Shown piece after piece: positions 6,523 through 9,778 of a stretch of 9,778 nt of DNA. The stretch is from NCBI GenBank assembly GCA_947457715.1, contig CANGXK010000064.1, forward strand, positions 1 through 9,778, in the 5' to 3' direction. The stretch comes from Gemmatimonadota bacterium (GTDB lineage: Bacteria; Gemmatimonadota; Gemmatimonadetes; Gemmatimonadales; Gemmatimonadaceae). Position 1 is the stretch's first letter, and every line of letters starts with the position of its first letter. Under the pieces are notes generated by a model. That model saw only the letters and a list, made by a program, of their open reading frames with translations. It was not told the origin of the DNA and ran no database searches. The position numbers were made by a program, and so were the translations under genes.

Positions 6523-6792
6523 ACCGGGTTGCGGACCGCGAACGGCAACAGCGGGAGTGGTTCGCGATCGGATTGGGCGGCTCGGATGTCGGAGTCATCT
6601 GGCAAAGGCTGACCCACCCACCGGCGGTACGCGACGCTGCAGCAAATCGAATGGCGGCGTACTGAAATTCGAGACACCAACCGAATTGGGGGACGGGACA
6701 GGTCCACCGGTGGCGTTCGGGGGGTGCATGGCGTCCGTTGTATCCATCCCGATGGAGGTTCACGGACGCACGCGATCGCGAAGGCGCCAGCG
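6523..6792. other. Intergenic region between convergent hydrolase and queD
   Basis: These 270 bp contain no gene I can support. Open frames on both strands have low-complexity, Arg-rich translations with no recognisable motif. I see a 10-bp palindrome CCACCGGTGG near 6703-6712 and a nested hairpin at 6731-6769, listed separately. No tRNA-like cloverleaf or tmRNA features were found. Confidence 0.5.
6731..6769. repeat. Nested hairpin with internal loop
   Basis: GCGTCCGT (6731-6738) pairs perfectly with ACGGACGC (6762-6769). Inside it TCCAT (6743-6747) pairs with ATGGA (6752-6756) around a CCCG loop, leaving a 4-by-5-nt internal loop. It lies 23 bp past the queD stop codon and could serve as a 3' end structure for queD, although no T-tract follows on that strand. 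A small structured RNA is an alternative. Confidence 0.5.
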
Positions 6793-7155
6793 CTACTCGT
6801 CGTCCCCTCGATATACACACCCAGATGTGCACGTTTCACGCACCGCGATCTGACTGAGCCCGACCAGTATCGGCGTGAGTCGACGCCAGATCCAACGCGC
6901 GATCACTTCGCTGGTCGGATTTTCGAGCCCGTCGATTTCGTTGAGATAGTGGTGATCGAGCTGCTCGATGATCGGCTTCACCGACGCTTTCAGGTCGGCG
7001 AAGTCCATCACCCAGCCTTCGTGGGCCGACAACGGCCCCCGCACATGGACGGTCACCTCGAACGAGTGCCCATGTAGCCGCGCGCACTTGTGCCCCGGTG
7101 GCACGTTCGGCAACCGGTGTGCGGCTTCAAAGGTGAATTGCTTGTAGATCTCCAT
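6793..7155 (-). CDS. queD: 6-carboxy-5,6,7,8-tetrahydropterin synthase QueD
   Basis: QueD converts 7,8-dihydroneopterin triphosphate to 6-carboxy-tetrahydropterin, an early step to preQ0 and then queuosine in tRNA (EC 4.1.2.50). The 120-residue protein is very close to E. coli QueD throughout: [10 protein letters not shown] at 7-16, [12 protein letters not shown] at 21-32, LDHHYLN at 66-72, GLENPTSEV at 76-84 and [12 protein letters not shown] at 106-117. Zinc ligands His13, His28 and His30, catalytic Cys24, the Asp67-His68 pair and Glu107 are all present, so it should be active. A good ribosome site (GGAGG, 7165-7161 on the minus strand) lies 5 nt before the ATG. It is not clustered with queC, queE or queF here. 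I looked upstream for a preQ1 riboswitch and saw none. It is divergent from the beta-lactamase-like gene across 164 bp. Confidence 0.97.
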   Translation of the reverse strand: MEIYKQFTFEAAHRLPNVPPGHKCARLHGHSFEVTVHVRGPLSAHEGWVMDFADLKASVKPIIEQLDHHYLNEIDGLENPTSEVIARWIWRRLTPILVGLSQIAVRETCTSGCVYRGDDE

Positions 7156-7319
7156 CAGCGCCTCCGCTGTCCGAACTTAGCGGAACTGGCGGTCATTGTG
7201 GCACCGCACGCGGGAAGGAGCTCCGGCTGGGCAACTCACGCCGCTTCCGCACCGGGCGCACATTACGGACGGTATCGATGCCATCGCCCTTTCCTTTCGC
7301 TCTGCCGGAGCCTGCTCCC

Positions 7320-8225
7320 ATGTCCGCTCGTCATAGCCGCCGCGTGTTCGGCGCCGCCGCGATGTTGTGCGCGCTCTCGCTCGTTGCCGCCGGTCGCGAC
7401 GCCGGCGCCCAGACTGCGAAATCGGCGCTGCTCCGCCGCACGCTCGACAGTCTCTCGGCGGCGCACCGGGGCGTGGTCGGCTACAGCATCACGAACCTCG
7501 AGACCGGTGAACATCTCGAACAGCGTGGCAACGAGACCTTCTCCACCGCCTCGCTGATCAAGGTGCCGGTGCTCGTCACGCTGTTCGATCTGGCCGAGCA
7601 GAAGCAGCTCACCCTCGACGATCCGATCGTGCTGACGGAGATCGACAAGGTGGGCGGTGCCGGCCAGCTGCAGTATCTGCGCACGCCGCTCACGTTGCGG
7701 CTGTGGGACGTGGCCTATCTCATGAGCACGCTCAGCGACAACACGGCCACCAATCTCGTGCTCGACCGCATCAAGATCCGGCGGGTGTGGCAGAAGATGG
7801 AAGCGCTGGGCCTCGCGCACACGAAGGTGCACAGCGGTTCGATGACGCGCATCGCCAGCGTCGCCCCCGACAGTTCGGTCAAGTACGGACTGGGGGTGAC
7901 CACGCCAAATGAAATGGCACAGCTGTTCGTACTGTTGGCTCAGGGCAAGGCGGTAAGTCCGGCGGCGGACTCGACCATGCTGAGCATACTGGCCAACAAC
8001 GAGGACAATTCCAAGCTGGCCCGTTTCACGTACGGCACTCGCATCGCACACAAGAGCGGCGACGTGGACGCGTCACGCACCGACTGCGGCGTGTTTTCGC
8101 TGCCGTCGCGCGTGGTGGCATGCGTGCTCACGAAAGAGAATACCGACACGCGTTATTGGGTGGATGCCGAAGGCAACGCGGTGATCGGCCGGATCGGCGA
8201 AGCGATCGTCAGGGCGTGGAAGTAG
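7320..8225 (+). CDS. Secreted class A beta-lactamase-like serine hydrolase
   Basis: Exported penicillin-recognising serine hydrolase of the class A beta-lactamase fold (Beta-lactamase2-type), 301 residues. The signal peptide has a basic start (ARHSRR), a hydrophobic core from 9 to 25 and a likely cut near AGAQ at 28-31. The three active-site motifs are present with class A spacing: Ser78-x-x-Lys81 (SLIK), Ser139-Asp140-Asn141 (SDN) and Lys245-Ser246-Gly247 (KSG). The omega-loop region that should carry the deacylating Glu166 and Asn170 (standard numbering) reads GSMTRIASVAPDSS around 173-186, with no Glu. GVTTPNEMA at 192-200 matches the segment after the omega loop. Without that Glu the enzyme may be a slow hydrolase, a D,D-peptidase or another esterase, and not an effective beta-lactamase. 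The ATG at 7320, 9 nt after GGAG, is preferred to the in-frame ATG at 7278 because it gives a clean signal peptide. Confidence 0.88.
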   Translation: MSARHSRRVFGAAAMLCALSLVAAGRDAGAQTAKSALLRRTLDSLSAAHRGVVGYSITNLETGEHLEQRGNETFSTASLIKVPVLVTLFDLAEQKQLTLDDPIVLTEIDKVGGAGQLQYLRTPLTLRLWDVAYLMSTLSDNTATNLVLDRIKIRRVWQKMEALGLAHTKVHSGSMTRIASVAPDSSVKYGLGVTTPNEMAQLFVLLAQGKAVSPAADSTMLSILANNEDNSKLARFTYGTRIAHKSGDVDASRTDCGVFSLPSRVVACVLTKENTDTRYWVDAEGNAVIGRIGEAIVRAWK

Positions 8226-8312
8226 GAGGCGATCGCGACATGACCGGCAAGGTGCTCACCGCTACCGTTGAGGAGGTTCGGTATGCACATGTAGCTCCCC
8301 GCCATTCACGCA

Positions 8313-8348
8313 ATCGTGCCAAGTTGGTGTTTCCCAACTTGGCACGAT
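8313..8348. terminator. Perfect 15-bp hairpin between convergent genes
   Basis: ATCGTGCCAAGTTGG (8313-8327) pairs without mismatch with 8334-8348 around a 6-nt TGTTTC loop. It lies 87 bp past the stop of the beta-lactamase-like gene and 45 bp past the end of the Usp gene on the other strand, so it suits a bidirectional terminator. No T-rich tract follows on either strand. A repeat-family hairpin is the alternative. Confidence 0.6.
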
Positions 8349-8362
8349 GTCCGCTTGTACTG

Positions 8363-8380
8363 GCGCGTGTTCACACGCGC
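8363..8380. terminator. Second GC-rich hairpin between convergent genes
   Basis: GCGCGTG (8363-8369) pairs with CACGCGC (8374-8380) around a TTCA loop, 14 bp from the larger hairpin. It is closest to the Usp gene stop (8394) and may form part of that gene's 3' end. No T-tract is present. Confidence 0.4.
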
Positions 8381-8393
8381 TGCCGCGACCGGC

Positions 8394-9695
8394 TCAATCT
8401 AGCAGCACCAGCGTCTGCCCGCCTTCGTGCACGATGCGCAGCACCTGATCCCGCCCCTCGGCATTCGAGATAGTATGCACCGACGCGCAGCCGAGCATCC
8501 GATGAGTGAGATGCTCGCCCTGCAGCGATGATGCACCCAGCATCAGGCTGATGCTGCGGTCGTGTTTGTCGTATGTCGCACCGACAAGGGGCATACTGTG
8601 GCCGAGCGACTGCGCGCCGAAGTCGTCACGGTCAATCTCGATGCTGCACATCCGGCCCACGTTACGCATGGTGAACGCGTTCAGCTCAGCATCGAGTACA
8701 TCGAGCGGATAGCTGCGGGTTTGCTGCGGCATCGAAGCGTTGGCGCGGGCGGCGGCGATCGTGCGGGCGCGTCCCGGCACGCAGAGTACGGAGCAGGGAG
8801 CGGAGCGCACCAACTCGGTCGTCACACTACCCAGCACCATGCGGCGCAGGAAACCATAGCCATGCGTAGCGGTAACGACGAGATCGGCATCGACAGCATC
8901 GAGATACTCGATAAGGCGATCGGATGCATTGCCCTGTAACAGCACCGTTTCCAGCACAAAATCACGCGGGTTGATGTGCTCCTTCATCAGGGCGAATCCC
9001 TTCTCGGCTTCCTTCTTGTAACCTTCTGCGAATTCCCGGAGTGACGAATCGGCGTCGCTCACCGCCGGACCGACATGGACCAGTCGTACGGTCGCGCCGC
9101 GTGGGAGCATGCTGATCGCCACCTGTGCCGCGTACAGGCTGAAGGCGCTGAAGTCGGTGGCAATCGCAACGTTTTTCGGCAGCGCTTCCAGACCTGGCTG
9201 GACCGCCAGCACCGGCGTATCGCCGAGTTGCAGCAAGCGCAGCACCGACTCACCACCGAGCGTCCGGCCCAATGCGGTGTGTCGACCGCGGCCGACGACC
9301 AGCACACGGGCATCGACGGCGCGGGCATCTTCGACGATTTCGTGCAGCGGCTCGCCCACGTGCACCCGTACCGGCCATGGTGTGGCCGATGGGACCGTGC
9401 GTGTCATCTGTCGCTGGATCATCGCCTGCCGCCCCTCGATTACATACGGCTCGGCGATCATCGGATACGGTATGGCATCAAATGCGTACATTGGCATCGT
9501 ATTGGGTCGCAGCGCGCTCACAACCTGCACCGGCGTATTCAGCGAAGACTCGAGCAGCCGCGCCATGGTGAATGCGGCGTCGGACGCAGGCGAGGTGTCT
9601 GTGGCGACCACGATCGGTCCCGCGGGTGTGACAGTGGGCTCGAAGCTGGTCAGTATCTCAGTCGCGTTGCGAATCTTCGGCGCCTGGGTCGGCAT
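8394..9695 (-). CDS. Tandem universal stress protein with C-terminal DUF5335-like domain
   Basis: A 433-residue cytoplasmic protein with three parts. The first Usp domain spans about 27-166 and starts PIVVATDTSPASDAA; its nucleotide-loop region is VGRGRHTALGRTLGGES. The second spans about 173-308 and starts KNVAIATDFSAFS; its loop is THGYGFLRRMVLGSV, with Gly279, Gly281 and Gly289-Ser290 near the usual GxxG-9x-G(S/T) nucleotide motif, though the first Gly pair is closer than normal. After a Ser/Ala-rich linker (311-328), residues about 330-433 resemble DUF5335, with MPLVGATYDKHDRSISLMLG and GEHLTHRM as the clearest stretches. Usp proteins respond to starvation, heat or oxidative stress and often bind ATP; DUF5335 has no known function. 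The ribosome site CGGAG lies 6 nt before the ATG. The upstream gene on the same strand ends 38 bp away, so the two are probably co-transcribed. Confidence 0.9.
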   Translation of the reverse strand: MPTQAPKIRNATEILTSFEPTVTPAGPIVVATDTSPASDAAFTMARLLESSLNTPVQVVSALRPNTMPMYAFDAIPYPMIAEPYVIEGRQAMIQRQMTRTVPSATPWPVRVHVGEPLHEIVEDARAVDARVLVVGRGRHTALGRTLGGESVLRLLQLGDTPVLAVQPGLEALPKNVAIATDFSAFSLYAAQVAISMLPRGATVRLVHVGPAVSDADSSLREFAEGYKKEAEKGFALMKEHINPRDFVLETVLLQGNASDRLIEYLDAVDADLVVTATHGYGFLRRMVLGSVTTELVRSAPCSVLCVPGRARTIAAARANASMPQQTRSYPLDVLDAELNAFTMRNVGRMCSIEIDRDDFGAQSLGHSMPLVGATYDKHDRSISLMLGASSLQGEHLTHRMLGCASVHTISNAEGRDQVLRIVHEGGQTLVLLD

Positions 9696-9733
9696 GGTCG
9701 GCTCCGTCGTGGAGAAGTGGAATAGAGAAACAG

Positions 9734-9778
9734 TTATGCGGTGATGATGAGATGGTCGATCACGGAGCGAACACCTTC
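9734..9778 (-). CDS. C-terminal end of a minus-strand protein, possibly BON domain (partial)
   Basis: The last 14 codons, EGVRSVIDHLIITA, and a TAA stop (9736-9734) of a gene entering from the right edge. The pattern GVxxVxDHLxI is typical of the final strand of a BON domain, a small domain of periplasmic or stress proteins such as OsmY. So little is visible that this is a suggestion. Its stop lies 38 bp before the Usp fusion start, in the same direction, which fits a small stress operon. Confidence 0.5.
   Translation of the reverse strand, partial: EGVRSVIDHLIITA

Noticed and set aside
7156..7319. preQ1 riboswitch upstream of queD
   Set aside because: No preQ1-I or preQ1-II consensus or A-rich tail could be seen on the minus strand; the short CCGCT/AGCGG pairing there is too weak.
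7263..8051. 262-codon minus-strand ORF opposite the beta-lactamase-like gene
   Set aside because: Shadow of a gene with signal peptide and three active-site motifs.
9075..9725. Long plus-strand ORFs opposite the Usp fusion
   Set aside because: Their translations are Arg/His-rich and lack motifs, while the minus strand shows two Usp domains.
1..9778. tRNA, rRNA, CRISPR array, insertion sequence or prophage genes
   Set aside because: Searched by eye on both strands for T-loop-like cores, regularly spaced direct repeats, transposase or integrase motifs, and found none. The ggTTC at 6757-6761 is part of a hairpin and lacks a cloverleaf.

Overview
The window is GC-rich, compactly coded DNA from a bacterial chromosome. 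It reads as an ordinary housekeeping and stress region, not a mobile island: there is no integrase, transposase, tRNA, rRNA or CRISPR array. The gene content (a PlsC/Gpt2-like acyltransferase, a secreted SGNH hydrolase, a secreted class A beta-lactamase-like protein, a Usp-Usp-DUF5335 fusion next to a BON-like tail) would suit a free-living soil or water bacterium. Gemmatimonadota is a guess from overall flavour only; no marker gene in the window settles it.

Layout, left to right. An ABC-F ATPase (minus, cut by the left edge) lies 93 bp downstream of a membrane-anchored PlsC-like acyltransferase (minus), probably in one transcription unit. Divergent from these is a secreted SGNH/GDSL esterase (plus). 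A gene-poor stretch of about 335 bp follows, with one doubtful small basic ORF and two overlapping alternative hairpins. Next, on the minus strand, are a YedI/DUF808 membrane protein and, upstream of it, a left-handed beta-helix acyltransferase with two N-terminal membrane segments. The 248 bp between those two genes hold a 130-bp gap-free imperfect palindrome and a plausible yedI promoter. The beta-helix gene is divergent from an alpha/beta hydrolase (plus), with only 35 bp between the chosen start codons.

The hydrolase converges with queD (minus) across 270 bp that hold a nested hairpin but no gene I can support. queD is divergent from a secreted serine hydrolase of the class A beta-lactamase fold (plus). 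That gene converges with a two-Usp-domain protein carrying a C-terminal DUF5335-like domain (minus), and two perfect hairpins lie between them. At the right edge is the last 14 codons of a minus-strand gene whose tail looks like the end of a BON domain.

Functional themes are lipid and envelope chemistry (PlsC-like, beta-helix acyltransferase, alpha/beta hydrolase, SGNH esterase, beta-lactamase-like protein), translation and RNA modification (ABC-F, QueD), and stress response (Usp fusion, BON-like tail). I see no evidence for a new defence or mobile system. The least explained signals are the 4850-4979 palindrome, the missing omega-loop Glu of the beta-lactamase-like protein, and the Usp-Usp-DUF5335 fusion.
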